This document shows, in pieces, positions 51,157-59,954 of a stretch of 64,000 nt of DNA (position 1 is its first letter; each line of letters opens with the position of its first letter). A program made the position numbers and the translations under genes. Below the pieces are notes generated by a model. That model was given only the letters and a program-made list of their open reading frames with translations. It had not been told where the DNA came from and ran no database searches. The stretch lies in the NCBI GenBank assembly GCA_031272885.1, contig JAISSX010000057.1, positions 186,001 to 250,000 of the forward strand, read 5' to 3'. This DNA is from Bifidobacteriaceae bacterium (GTDB lineage: Bacteria; Actinomycetota; Actinomycetes; Actinomycetales; WQXJ01).

Positions 51157-52533
51157 TTATTGTGCCAGGTCACCGGAGTTGGCGAGGGCGTCGTTGATGG
51201 CGTTGCCCAGCCAAGCGGCGGCCTCTTCAGCGGACTGGCCTTCCTGCAGCACCAGGGCCACGGCGTCGATCTGGGCCTGGGTGATTTCGCCCAGCGCCAC
51301 CGGCGGATAGACCACGCCGTATTCCAGCAGGGCGGCGAAGTCCTTGACCCACTTCGAGTCGGTGCTGACGGTGCTGAGGGCCGAGCGGGTGGGGAAGGCG
51401 GCGGACTGCCAGGCTTCCGAGGCGAAGGCCTGCGACAGCAAGGTGGCGCCTTCCAGCACGTCCGAATCGGCCATCACCATCAGCGGCTTGGCTTCGATGT
51501 AGGTGGCCGTGTGGCCGCCCTCGGGATACGGCACCGGGTGGACCGAGATGTCGGCCATCTCGGGCACGGTCGATTCACGTTCGCTCAGCCAGTTGCCGGT
51601 GACAAAGGTGGCGGTCAGGCCGGTGACGAAGTTCTCGTCCGTCTCTTCCCAGCCGTAAGTGGCCGAGTTCGGGTTGGCGGCGCCCGAGGCCATCACGTCG
51701 ATGTAGAACTGGAAGGCCTTGGTGGCCTTGGCCAGTTCGGCCGGGTCATCGTTCCAGATGTTGCGGTAGCCGCCACCGGGTTGGGCGGTGGCCAGTTCGG
51801 CATCAACCTCGGCCAGGTAGACCAGCAGTTCCTGCGGCTCACGCACGCCGGTGCCGGTGACACCGAAGGCCGAGCTACCGGTGGCGTCTTCCACCTTGGT
51901 GCCGATGGCGATGACGTCTTCCCAGGTCTCGGGCACCGCGACGCCGGCCTCGGCCAGGATGTCGTCATGCACCAGGTAGGCGCGGGCGGTGGCCTCATAC
52001 GGGAAACCGATCACCTTGCCGTCGATGACCATGGCTTCCTTGACGGCATCGGACACCTTGTCCTTGTCTTCCCAGGTGTCCCAGGCGGCGGTCAGGTCAG
52101 CCAGGATGCCCAGCTTGTAGAACTCGCCCACATATTCGGGCAGGCCCCAGATGGCGTCCGGCAGGTTGCCGCCAGCGGCCGAGGCGATGATCTTTTCATG
52201 CAGCATGTCGTAGGTGAAGTTCTGCTGGTTGACGGTGTAGCCGGTGGCCTCTTCGAAGAGCCTGATCTGCTCCAGGCTGGCCGCTTCCGTATCGGCCCCT
52301 TCGGTCCAGCAGGTCCACAGTTCGATGGTGCCCTTGGATTCGGTGGAGCCGCCGTCATCGGTACCGGCGTCCGTGTCGGTACCGGCGTCCGTGTCGGTGC
52401 CTGCGTCCGCCGTGGTGGCGGTGTCGGAGCCGGCAGAGGCGGTTGAGTCGGTGTCCTTGCTGTCGCTGCCGCAACCGGCCAGCAGGAGGGGAACGGCGGC
52501 CAGCGCGGCCACCAGGGTCAGGTGCTTCTTCAT
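51157..52533 (-). CDS. Sugar-binding lipoprotein of ABC transporter (SBP family 1)
   Basis: Start at the ATG 52533 (MKKHLTLVAALAAVPLLLAGCG), after AGAAAGG; 458 residues. After the lipobox LLAGC comes an Asp/Thr/Ala linker with tandem DTDAGT units (18-bp DNA repeats at about 52360-52420). The family 1 binding domain begins GTIELWTCWTEGADTEA. Partner permeases and the facing alpha-galactosidase point to alpha-galactosides such as raffinose or melibiose as substrate; this is inferred from context. Confidence 0.92.
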   Translation of the reverse strand: MKKHLTLVAALAAVPLLLAGCGSDSKDTDSTASAGSDTATTADAGTDTDAGTDTDAGTDDGGSTESKGTIELWTCWTEGADTEAASLEQIRLFEEATGYTVNQQNFTYDMLHEKIIASAAGGNLPDAIWGLPEYVGEFYKLGILADLTAAWDTWEDKDKVSDAVKEAMVIDGKVIGFPYEATARAYLVHDDILAEAGVAVPETWEDVIAIGTKVEDATGSSAFGVTGTGVREPQELLVYLAEVDAELATAQPGGGYRNIWNDDPAELAKATKAFQFYIDVMASGAANPNSATYGWEETDENFVTGLTATFVTGNWLSERESTVPEMADISVHPVPYPEGGHTATYIEAKPLMVMADSDVLEGATLLSQAFASEAWQSAAFPTRSALSTVSTDSKWVKDFAALLEYGVVYPPVALGEITQAQIDAVALVLQEGQSAEEAAAWLGNAINDALANSGDLAQ

Positions 52534-52650
52534 TGAAAGGCCTTTCTTAGGCGTTATGGGCGGTATGGCGAAGCGGGCGGTGGCCCGTGGCGTCTCAGCG
52601 GTGAAGGCCGCCCGGGTCACCCGGCGTCCGGTGGGTACCGGACAGTCGAG

Positions 52651-52668
52651 TTGACTAACGTTTATCAT
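52651..52668. promoter_or_regulatory. LacI-family operator 1 (transport operon side)
   Basis: TTGACTAACGTTTATCAT, whose reverse complement ATGATAAACGTTAGTCAA matches operator 2 at 16 of 18 positions. The near-symmetrical TGATAA/TTA halves around a central CG are typical of LacI-family operators. It lies downstream of the minus-strand TTGACA, where bound repressor would block the transport operon promoter. Confidence 0.75.
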
Positions 52669-52752
52669 TCTGAGACACGGGACGGCTCGCTGTCAACTCC
52701 TGAGTTTTCGCACGTAGCAGAACCGCCAGCCCAGCTACCAGGCCAGTGAGGC

Positions 52753-52790
52753 TTGACGGGGCCGGGGGCCGTATGATAATCGTTATTCAA
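52753..52790 (+). promoter_or_regulatory. GH36 promoter with LacI-family operator 2
   Basis: TTGACG (52753-52758), a 16-base spacer and GATAAT (52775-52780) form a good promoter. The operator ATGATAATCGTTATTCAA (52773-52790) overlaps the -10 box, so repressor binding would directly exclude RNA polymerase. The two operators lie about 120 bases apart, which could also allow looping. Confidence 0.75.
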
Positions 52791-52866
52791 TCGTGACCTT
52801 CGGGGCCAATGTTGGAACCGGCCAGCCGCGATCCACCGCCCGCCACCACTGCACCGGGAAGACGCC

Positions 52867-54990
52867 ATGAGCCAACTCACGTGGGGACACCACCAGTTCC
52901 CCCTCACCCTCACCTGGGACACCGACGCCCCGGTCGCCCTCAGCCTGGCCCCTGGCGCCGCCCGGCCTGCCACCGCCCCCGGCCCCCACCTGGCCGAGGT
53001 GCTGGTCTTAGGCCAGGGTCGCGGCCTCACCTCCATCCTGTTGGCCCGTAGCGCCGTGGGTGACCGGTTGCGTTACCGCACCCACCAAGAGGTGCCCGAT
53101 GGCGCGTGGCAGACCCTCGTCATTGAGCAGGCCGATCCGCTGACCGGCCTACTGGTGACCAGCCGCCTGACCTACACCGCCGGTTCCACCACCTACCGCG
53201 CCACCACCACCGTCACCAACCAGGGCACGGAGCCACAGGTGCTGCAGGCAATCGGTTCGGTCGTGTTGGGCGGCCTGGGTGGTACCGACGGCCTGATCGG
53301 CCAACGGACCGAGGCCGCCGTCTGGGCCGCCCGCTCCGAGTGGTGCGCCGAATCGCGCTGGTACGCCACGCCCCTGGCCGCGCCGGGCGGCCTGGCGGAC
53401 ATCGACCCGGCCACCCACGGCGGACAGGCCCGCGGCACCTGGGCCCTGACCGGCCGGTCCACCTGGCCCTGCGACGGCCACCTGCCCATGGGCGCCCTGA
53501 CCGGGCCCACCGGCCAGGCGCTGGCCTGGCAGATCGAGATCAACGGGCCGTGGCGCTGGGAACTGGACACCAGCGGCAGCGCGGCTGATCCCTTTGCCCT
53601 GGCGCTGGGCGGCCCCACCGACCTGGACCACGCCTGGGCCGTCAACCTGGAACCCGGCCAGGCCTTCACCACCGTGCCGGTCTCCTTCGCCTACTCGGAC
53701 CAGGGCCTGGACGGCGCTCTGCAGCAGTTGACCCGTCACCGCCGCGCCTCCCACCGGCCCTTTACGGCCGATGCCGCCCGGCCCCTGGTCTTCAACGACT
53801 ACATGAACGCCCTGATGGGTGACCCAACCACGGAGAAACTGCTCCCCCTGATCGAGGCGGCCGCGGCGGTTGGTGCCCAGGTCTTCTGCATCGACGCCGG
53901 CTGGTATGACGACGGTGGCGACTGGTGGCCATCGGTGGGAGCCTGGGAGCCGTCCACAGTGCGCTTCGGTGAACTGGGCCTGACCGGCGTACTGGAACGC
54001 ATCCGCCAGGCTGGCATGGCGCCTGGCCTGTGGGTAGAACCGGAAGTGGTTGGGGTCGAGTCACCGGTGGCGAGCACCCTGCCCGAAGAGGCCTTCATGC
54101 ATCGTCTTGGCCGGCGCATCGTGGAGCAGAAGCGTTACCTCTTGGACCTGCGTTCGCAGGCCGCTCGCGACTACCTTGACTCCGTTTTCGACCGGCTGAT
54201 CAGGCAATACGGCGCCCGTTACTTCAAGTGGGACTACAACGTCACACCGGGCCTGGGGCCGGACGATGCCGGCGTGCTCGCGCCCGGCGCCGGCCTGCTG
54301 GAGCATGCTCGCGCCCACTTGGCGTGGTTGGAGCAGCTTCGTGCTCGCTACCCGGAGGTCATCTTCGAGGCGTGCTCATCCGGTGCTCAGCGCATGGACC
54401 CCGCCACTTTGGCCTACTACGACCTGCAGTCCACCTCGGACCAGCAGGACTACCGCCGCTACGCCACCATTGCCGCCGCCGCGCCGGCCATCATGCCCCC
54501 GGAGCAGGCCGGCAACTGGGCCTACCCGCAGCCCGAATGGGACCTGGAGCAGACGGCCTTCACGCTGGTCACAGGCCTGTCCGGCCGGCTCTACCTGTCC
54601 GGCCACCCCAACCGCCTGTCCGCCGCCCAGCTCGCCCTGGTGCAAGAGGCGGCCGCCCTCTACCCGGCGGTGATCAACCACCACGTGGCGGCGGTGCCGA
54701 CCTGGCCTCTTGGCCTACCGGGTTGGGACGACTCCCTGGTCGCTTTGGCCACGGTGGCCGATGGTGCGGCACTGGTTTTCGTTTGGCACCGCCCCACGGC
54801 CACCTCGCCCAAGGGTCTGGCCGCCCTGCCGCTGGCCGATTGGGCCGGCGCCACGGCCAAGGTCGAAACGGTCTTCCCCACGGAACTGGCCGCCTGGCCC
54901 GCTACCTGGGACGCGACATCGGGCACCCTCAACCTGAACCTGGACGGCATTGGCGAGGCCGCCCGTGTCTTCCGTCTGACCCGCGACTAG
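52867..54990 (+). CDS. Alpha-galactosidase (GH36)
   Basis: A 707-residue glycoside hydrolase with the GH36 architecture: an N-terminal beta-sandwich, a TIM barrel and a small C-terminal domain. The catalytic nucleophile Asp is in YFKWDYN and the acid/base Asp in LQSTSDQQDYRRY. FCIDAGWYDDGGDWWPSVGAWEP and EACSSGAQRMD are further family marks. There is no signal peptide, so it hydrolyses imported alpha-galactosides in the cytosol. It is divergent from the transporter and shares its operator region. Confidence 0.95.
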   Translation: MSQLTWGHHQFPLTLTWDTDAPVALSLAPGAARPATAPGPHLAEVLVLGQGRGLTSILLARSAVGDRLRYRTHQEVPDGAWQTLVIEQADPLTGLLVTSRLTYTAGSTTYRATTTVTNQGTEPQVLQAIGSVVLGGLGGTDGLIGQRTEAAVWAARSEWCAESRWYATPLAAPGGLADIDPATHGGQARGTWALTGRSTWPCDGHLPMGALTGPTGQALAWQIEINGPWRWELDTSGSAADPFALALGGPTDLDHAWAVNLEPGQAFTTVPVSFAYSDQGLDGALQQLTRHRRASHRPFTADAARPLVFNDYMNALMGDPTTEKLLPLIEAAAAVGAQVFCIDAGWYDDGGDWWPSVGAWEPSTVRFGELGLTGVLERIRQAGMAPGLWVEPEVVGVESPVASTLPEEAFMHRLGRRIVEQKRYLLDLRSQAARDYLDSVFDRLIRQYGARYFKWDYNVTPGLGPDDAGVLAPGAGLLEHARAHLAWLEQLRARYPEVIFEACSSGAQRMDPATLAYYDLQSTSDQQDYRRYATIAAAAPAIMPPEQAGNWAYPQPEWDLEQTAFTLVTGLSGRLYLSGHPNRLSAAQLALVQEAAALYPAVINHHVAAVPTWPLGLPGWDDSLVALATVADGAALVFVWHRPTATSPKGLAALPLADWAGATAKVETVFPTELAAWPATWDATSGTLNLNLDGIGEAARVFRLTRD

Positions 54991-54993
54991 CGG

Positions 54994-55029
54994 CGTTATT
55001 TTGACTTACTCAAAATAACGGCCTAGGCT
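54994..55029 (+). promoter_or_regulatory. FurA-type operator and furA promoter
   Basis: CGTTATTTTGA (54994-55004) and TCAAAATAACG (55010-55020) form a perfect 11-base AT-rich palindrome around CTTAC, a good Fur-family box. It overlaps TTGACT (55001-55006), which with a 17-base spacer precedes TAGGCT (55024-55029). The transcript would begin at about the furA GTG (55037). Mycobacterial furA genes are likewise leaderless and autorepressed at an AT-rich site. The palindrome may also end the GH36 transcript. Confidence 0.75.
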
Positions 55030-55036
55030 CGGGCTC

Positions 55037-55468
55037 GTGACGGGCTTGGAGCAGGTGGTGCGGCGGGCGGGGCTCAAGGCCACGCGCGGCCGCCTGGCCG
55101 TGCTCCAAGCCCTTGAAGGCGCCCCCCACGCCGACGCCGAAGCCATTTACCAGACCGTGCGGCAACAAATCCCCACCACCTCCATCCAGTCCGTCCACAA
55201 CATCTTGGGCGACTTCACGCGGGTGGGCCTGGCCCGGCGCATCGAACCGGCCCACTCCCCCGCCCTCTACGAGCGCCGGGTGGGCGACAACCACCACCAT
55301 CTGGTGTGCCGCGGCTGCGGCATAGTTCACGACGTCGACTGCGTGGTGGGCGCCGCCCCCTGCCTGACGCCATCGGACGACCACGGCTTCCAGCTCGCCG
55401 AAGCGGAAGTCACCTTCTGGGGCCTTTGCCCCACCTGCTCCACCCGCACCGCGGGCGAACCAGGCTAG
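55037..55468 (+). CDS. furA: Fur family peroxide/metal-responsive regulator (FurA-like)
   Basis: A 143-residue Fur-family repressor. The winged helix carries LKATRGRLAVLQALEGAPHADAEAIY and TTSIQSVHNILGDFTRVGLARRI. The metal-binding NHHHLVCRGCGIVHDVDC and the second pair CPTC provide the regulatory His and the structural zinc Cys4 site. Its position directly before a catalase gene is the classic actinobacterial furA-kat arrangement, suggesting redox control of the catalase. Confidence 0.92.
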   Translation: MTGLEQVVRRAGLKATRGRLAVLQALEGAPHADAEAIYQTVRQQIPTTSIQSVHNILGDFTRVGLARRIEPAHSPALYERRVGDNHHHLVCRGCGIVHDVDCVVGAAPCLTPSDDHGFQLAEAEVTFWGLCPTCSTRTAGEPG

Positions 55469-55492
55469 ACCAAGCCAGACCAAGGAGACACC

Positions 55493-56941
55493 ATGACCCA
55501 ACCCCCCGCCACCACCACCCAGACCGGCGCCCCCGTCGGCTCGGACGAGCACTCGCTGACCGTTGGCCCCGACGGCCCCACCGTGCTCCATGACCGCTAC
55601 CTGGTGGAAAAGCTGGCCCAGTTCAACCGCGAACGCATCCCGGAGCGGATTGTCCACGCCAAGGGCGGCGGCGCCTTCGGCGAGTTCGTGGTCACCGCGG
55701 ACGTGTCCGCCTACACCCGCGCCGCCGTCTTCCAGCCCGGCACCACCACCGAGATGCTGGCCCGCTTCAGTTCCGTGGCCGGCGAGCAGGGCTCCCCGGA
55801 CACCTGGCGCGACGTGCGCGGCTTCGCCCTGAAGTTCTACACCACCGAAGGCAACCTGGACATTGTGGGCAACAACACGCCCGTCTTCTTCATCCGAGAT
55901 GCCATCAAGTTCCCGGACTTCATCCATTCGCAAAAGCGCCTGCCGGATTCGGGCCTGCGCAACGCAGACATGCAGTGGGACTTCTGGACCCTCTCGCCCG
56001 AATCGGCCCACCAGGTGACCTACCTGATGGGCGACCGCGGCCTGCCCCGTTCGTGGCGGCAGATGAACGGCTACGGCTCGCACACCTACCAGTGGATCAA
56101 CGCCGCCGGCGAGCGCTTCTGGGTCAAGTACCACTTCATCGCCCGCCAAGGCACCGAAGAGTTGGATGAGGCGGCAGCGGAAGCCATCGCCGGCGCCAAT
56201 GCCGACTACTACCGGCAGGACCTGTTCGACGCCATCGCCCACGGTGACTTCCCCGTTTGGGACGTCAAGGTGCAAATCATGCCCTACGCCGAGGCCCTGA
56301 CCTACCGCTTCAACCCGTTCGACCTGACCAAGGTGTGGCCGCACAGCGACTACCCCCTGATCGACGTGGGCCACTTCACGCTGGACCGCAACCCGCTCAA
56401 CTTCTTCGCCGAGATTGAGCAGGCCGCCTTCAGCCCCTCCAACCTGGTGCCGGGCACCGACATTAGCCCGGACAAGATGCTGATGGCGCGCGTTTTCAGT
56501 TACCCAGACGCCCAGCGCTACCGGGTGGGTACCAACTACAACCAGATTCCGGTCAACGCGCCGCACGCCGCCGCCGTTCACAGCTACACCCAGGACGGCG
56601 CCCAGGCTCACTACTACGACTCGCCCACCAAGCCGGTCTACGCGCCCAACTCGTTCGGCGGTCCGGTGGCCGATGCCGCGGCGGCCGGCGAGGGTGGTTG
56701 GGCGGCCGATGGCGAGTTGCAGCGGGCGGCCGCCACCCTCCACGCCGAGGATGACGACTTCGGGCAGGCCGGTTCGCTTTACCGGGACGTCTTCAGCCCC
56801 GAGTCGAAGGCTCGCTTCATCGCCACGCTGACCGGCCAGGGCCGGGCGCTGACGGTGCCGGGCATCAAGGCCCGCTTCATCGACTACTGGACCAAGGTGG
56901 ACGCGGACCTCGGCGCCACCCTGGCCGCCGCCCTGGCCTAG
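55493..56941 (+). CDS. katA: Monofunctional haem catalase
   Basis: The enzyme breaks hydrogen peroxide to water and oxygen. The catalytic His is in [17 protein letters not shown], the Asn in [20 protein letters not shown], and the proximal haem Tyr in [17 protein letters not shown]. At 482 residues it is a small-subunit catalase. It follows furA by 24 bases with the ribosome site AAGGAG, so both are on one transcript. Strong hairpins follow. Confidence 0.96.
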   Translation: MTQPPATTTQTGAPVGSDEHSLTVGPDGPTVLHDRYLVEKLAQFNRERIPERIVHAKGGGAFGEFVVTADVSAYTRAAVFQPGTTTEMLARFSSVAGEQGSPDTWRDVRGFALKFYTTEGNLDIVGNNTPVFFIRDAIKFPDFIHSQKRLPDSGLRNADMQWDFWTLSPESAHQVTYLMGDRGLPRSWRQMNGYGSHTYQWINAAGERFWVKYHFIARQGTEELDEAAAEAIAGANADYYRQDLFDAIAHGDFPVWDVKVQIMPYAEALTYRFNPFDLTKVWPHSDYPLIDVGHFTLDRNPLNFFAEIEQAAFSPSNLVPGTDISPDKMLMARVFSYPDAQRYRVGTNYNQIPVNAPHAAAVHSYTQDGAQAHYYDSPTKPVYAPNSFGGPVADAAAAGEGGWAADGELQRAAATLHAEDDDFGQAGSLYRDVFSPESKARFIATLTGQGRALTVPGIKARFIDYWTKVDADLGATLAAALA

Positions 56942-57012
56942 ACGAACCCGGTTGCCTCCGGCCGCCGGCGCCACGCCGGCCGCCGGAGAAAGGTGGTGGC
57001 CACTCACAACCA

Positions 57013-57043
57013 GTCTGCTCCGCGCGCAACGCGCGGAGCAGAC
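57013..57043 (+). terminator. Catalase transcript terminator hairpin
   Basis: GTCTGCTCCGCGCG (57013-57026) and CGCGCGGAGCAGAC (57030-57043) form a perfect 14-base stem with a CAA loop. A second imperfect GC-rich stem lies just before it (about 56959-56990). No U-tract follows. Confidence 0.75.
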
Positions 57044-57107
57044 GGCCGGACCCATCCACGTTCGCTACGCCGCCGCCTTCCCCCGGCGGCCTACGTAGGT
57101 ATCTCAG

Positions 57108-58433
57108 CTAGGCCGTGGGGTTGCCGACGGCGCCAAGGAACAGCGGCACGCCGGTGTCGGTATCGACGATGGCGTAGGCGAAGGGCCGGTCGAAGCTCAG
57201 CTTGATCGGGTTGTCGTCAACCATGCCGGCGGCCTCCGCCACCACCACGGCGGTGACGGCAGCCGCCTCGGTGCCGTTCTCATCCACCTTGACCACGGCC
57301 TTGTGCGCGGCGTCGGAGACGTACAGGTTGTTGCCGCCATCGGCCGCGCCCAGGCCGGTCAGATCGGCCTTCGCGCTGTCGAACAGGTCGGTCACGCCCA
57401 GTTCTTCCAGCACCGGGATCAGGTTGATGGTGCCGGTGGCCGCCTCCCACTTGGGCAGGCGCAGGTTGACCTGGGTGTAGGCGGCCGCGTCCAGCCAGGT
57501 CTTGAGTTGGTTACCGTCCCAGGTGACGGTGTCCACGCCGCCGGCCGGCAAGGCCAACACCATGGCGAACGGGCCGCCGGCGAAGGGCAACACCACACCC
57601 TGGGTGCCGTCCGCCAGGTCGAAGTAGCTGAGCAACTCGCCGCTCTGGGACATGAAGTCCGCCTGCACCACTTCACCGGAAGCCAGGGTGAAGTCACCCT
57701 TCTGGGTCAAGTAAGTCTCGAACGTCTTGGACCAGGTGCCCTTGAAGTAGAGGGCGTTCAACAGCACCAGGCGGGCAGCCGGGTCCAGATCCACCAGGAT
57801 CGAATCGATCAAGCCCTCGGTCTTGTCGTCGACCCAGCCGTTGATGGCCTCCAGCGCCGCCGCCGTGTCCTGCAGGTCCAGGTTGGCCAGTTCGGCCTGG
57901 TAGTAGGTGGCGGCATCGTTCAGGTAGGCCTGCAGCAACGTCATATTGTCATCGGCCCACAGCGAGTTGGCCACCCGCACCACCGGCGGAATGTCTTGGC
58001 CGGTCTCTTCGGCCGCCTCCGCCGCCTCGGCCGCCACCTCGGCGGTGTAGCCGGCATAAGCCTCGATGATGGCCTGCGCCGCCTGGTTGACCGTCAACGG
58101 ATCGGCCCCCATGAACTGGGCCAGTTGGCTGGCGGTGTTGCCGCGGGCGCCATCGGCCACCATGCCGAACGCCAGGTAGACCGACAACGGCGAGTAGACA
58201 GGGTTCGGGTTGCCGGTGTCCTGGGCGGCCACCAGCGGGAAGGCGCGCTCCCCCAGCCAGGCGATTGGGTCGACGCCGGCCGGCAGGGTCACGTCCACCG
58301 TCACCGGGTCGCGCGGTGGCGGCGAGGCCGTGGCCCCCTTCGGTGACGGCACATCACCCGCCTGGTCACCGCTGCAAGCCGCCAACGAACCGGCCAAACC
58401 GAGGGCCACCAGGGCCGCCACCACGCGTTTCAT
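57108..58433 (-). CDS. Serpin lipoprotein 1
   Basis: A 441-residue serine protease inhibitor. The signal ends in the lipobox LAAC, followed by a Pro-rich linker and the serpin domain: NPVYSPLSVYLAFGMVADGARGNTA, VRVANSLWADDN, LVLLNALYFKGTWSKTF. The hinge VDENGTEAAAVTAVVVAE fits an inhibitory reactive loop, and the end FDRPFAYAIVDTDTGVPLFLGAVGNP matches the C-terminal strands. It should sit on the cell surface and trap host, food or competitor proteases. Start is the ATG at 58433. Confidence 0.95.
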   Translation of the reverse strand: MKRVVAALVALGLAGSLAACSGDQAGDVPSPKGATASPPPRDPVTVDVTLPAGVDPIAWLGERAFPLVAAQDTGNPNPVYSPLSVYLAFGMVADGARGNTASQLAQFMGADPLTVNQAAQAIIEAYAGYTAEVAAEAAEAAEETGQDIPPVVRVANSLWADDNMTLLQAYLNDAATYYQAELANLDLQDTAAALEAINGWVDDKTEGLIDSILVDLDPAARLVLLNALYFKGTWSKTFETYLTQKGDFTLASGEVVQADFMSQSGELLSYFDLADGTQGVVLPFAGGPFAMVLALPAGGVDTVTWDGNQLKTWLDAAAYTQVNLRLPKWEAATGTINLIPVLEELGVTDLFDSAKADLTGLGAADGGNNLYVSDAAHKAVVKVDENGTEAAAVTAVVVAEAAGMVDDNPIKLSFDRPFAYAIVDTDTGVPLFLGAVGNPTA

Positions 58434-58507
58434 TCGACTCTCCCGTTCTGTTGGGGCGCCGCCAAGGGGCGCCGCTGCCAAGATAATGCCTGCTGCGAGC
58501 GTGATCC

Positions 58508-59839
58508 TTACAGGGTGGCTGTGGGATCGTTCATGACGCCGATGAACAGCGGCGTGTAGGTGTCCGTGTCAACAATGGCGTAGACGAACGGCCGGTCGAA
58601 ATAGACGAAGCTGGGTGGCATGGCGGCGGCGCCTTCCCCACTCCAGACGGTGACGGAGGCGGCCTTGGTGCCACTCTCATCCACCTGAACGGTGGTGGCC
58701 TGCAGCAACTGGCTCAGGACCAGACTCGGCTCATCCGCTTCGGTCGACTGCCCGATGCCGCTCAAGTCCGACAGGTTCTGATCGAACACGTCCGTCACGC
58801 CCAGAGCCTGCAGAGACGTGGTCAGGTCGAACGTGGCCTGGATGTCCCACTTGGGCAGGACGACACTGACCTCACCGGGATAGCCCGACTCCTCGACCCA
58901 GTTCAGGATGGTGTCGCCATCCCACGTCACCGAATCAACACCACCGGCCGGCACCACGGCCACCATGGCGAACCGTTCGCCCTTGTAGGGCAGGATGGCG
59001 CCATAGGAGCCATCATCCAGCGCCAGGGTGGCGATGTCGGTCTCACTCATCGACATCATCTCGGCCTGGATTACCTGACCGGAGGCCAGCGTGAAGTCCC
59101 GCTCCCGGGTGTCCTCCGGGTCGAACAGCCACAACCACTTGCCATCAAAGTAGAGGGCGGTGGCGCCGAAAATGCGGGCCTTGTCCGAAATCTGCGGCAC
59201 CAGGCCGTTGATCAGGCCGTCCGTGTTGTCCGAGATCCAACCGTTGATGTCCCCAGCCGCGTCCGGGCCCTGCAGGTCCAGGTTGACCAAGCCGGCACTG
59301 TAGTAGGTGTCCATCTGGTCGATGAAAGTCTGTTCCAACACAATCTGATCGTCCGCCCATAGGCCCGCCGCCAAGTCAATGGTGGGCCCCCAGTAGCCGC
59401 CATCATAGCCATCTACGGCGGCGATCAGGCCACGGGCCCACTCGTTGACCTGCTCGGCCTCGCCGCCCAGCAGCCCGGTCAGTTGTTCCGCCGTGGTGCC
59501 GCGGGCGCCATCGTGCACCATGGCAAGCGCCAGGTAGGCCGACAAGGGCGACCAGGCCGGGTTGGTGCCGGCCGTTTCATCCGCCAGCACCAGGGGGCTC
59601 AACTGCCCGGCGAACTGGCTCACGGCCGCGGCCTCTTCGGTGGTGAAAGTCGGCACGTGGAGGTCATCCTGCTTGATGGGGTCAGGGCTGGGTACAGGGT
59701 CGGGGCTGGGGCTGGGTGTGTGGGTACGTGTGGGCGTGGGCGTGGGTGTGGGGTCGCTGCCAATCACCTGCCCGCCGGCGCAGGCCGTCAAACCGGCGGC
59801 CAACGCCGCCACCATCGCTACCGCCACAAAGCGTTTCAT
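58508..59839 (-). CDS. Serpin lipoprotein 2
   Basis: A second serpin of 443 residues in tandem with the first. It has a lipobox (LTAC), a Pro/Thr/Ser linker (PTPTPTRTHTPSPSP), and the serpin core: NPAWSPLSAYLALAMVHDGARGTTA, DLAAGLWADD, IFGATALYFDGKW. The reactive loop region (VDESGTKAASVTVWSGEG) differs from serpin 1, so target proteases probably differ. The end is FDRPFVYAIVDTDTYTPLFIGVMNDP. The start follows GGACGGTCCCG, a weak ribosome site. Confidence 0.94.
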   Translation of the reverse strand: MKRFVAVAMVAALAAGLTACAGGQVIGSDPTPTPTPTRTHTPSPSPDPVPSPDPIKQDDLHVPTFTTEEAAAVSQFAGQLSPLVLADETAGTNPAWSPLSAYLALAMVHDGARGTTAEQLTGLLGGEAEQVNEWARGLIAAVDGYDGGYWGPTIDLAAGLWADDQIVLEQTFIDQMDTYYSAGLVNLDLQGPDAAGDINGWISDNTDGLINGLVPQISDKARIFGATALYFDGKWLWLFDPEDTRERDFTLASGQVIQAEMMSMSETDIATLALDDGSYGAILPYKGERFAMVAVVPAGGVDSVTWDGDTILNWVEESGYPGEVSVVLPKWDIQATFDLTTSLQALGVTDVFDQNLSDLSGIGQSTEADEPSLVLSQLLQATTVQVDESGTKAASVTVWSGEGAAAMPPSFVYFDRPFVYAIVDTDTYTPLFIGVMNDPTATL

Positions 59840-59954
59840 CGGGACCGTCCTAAGGCTGAGTTGGTTTGGTTTGCCCGGCCTGCCTCCGGGCGTTACACCA
59901 GGCTTATGCCCGATGCCGCCCCGATCCTTACGGTCTTGTGTCGCGGTAGTTCTT

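Larger units (their letters stand above)
52534..52866. other. Divergent control region of the alpha-galactoside genes
   Basis: No gene lies here. It holds the ribosome site of the binding-protein gene at the left, a TTGACA (minus strand, 52691-52696) likely to be the -35 box of the transport operon, two LacI-type operators (52651-52668 and 52773-52790), and the promoter of the GH36 gene. The rest is plain high-GC DNA. Confidence 0.7.
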
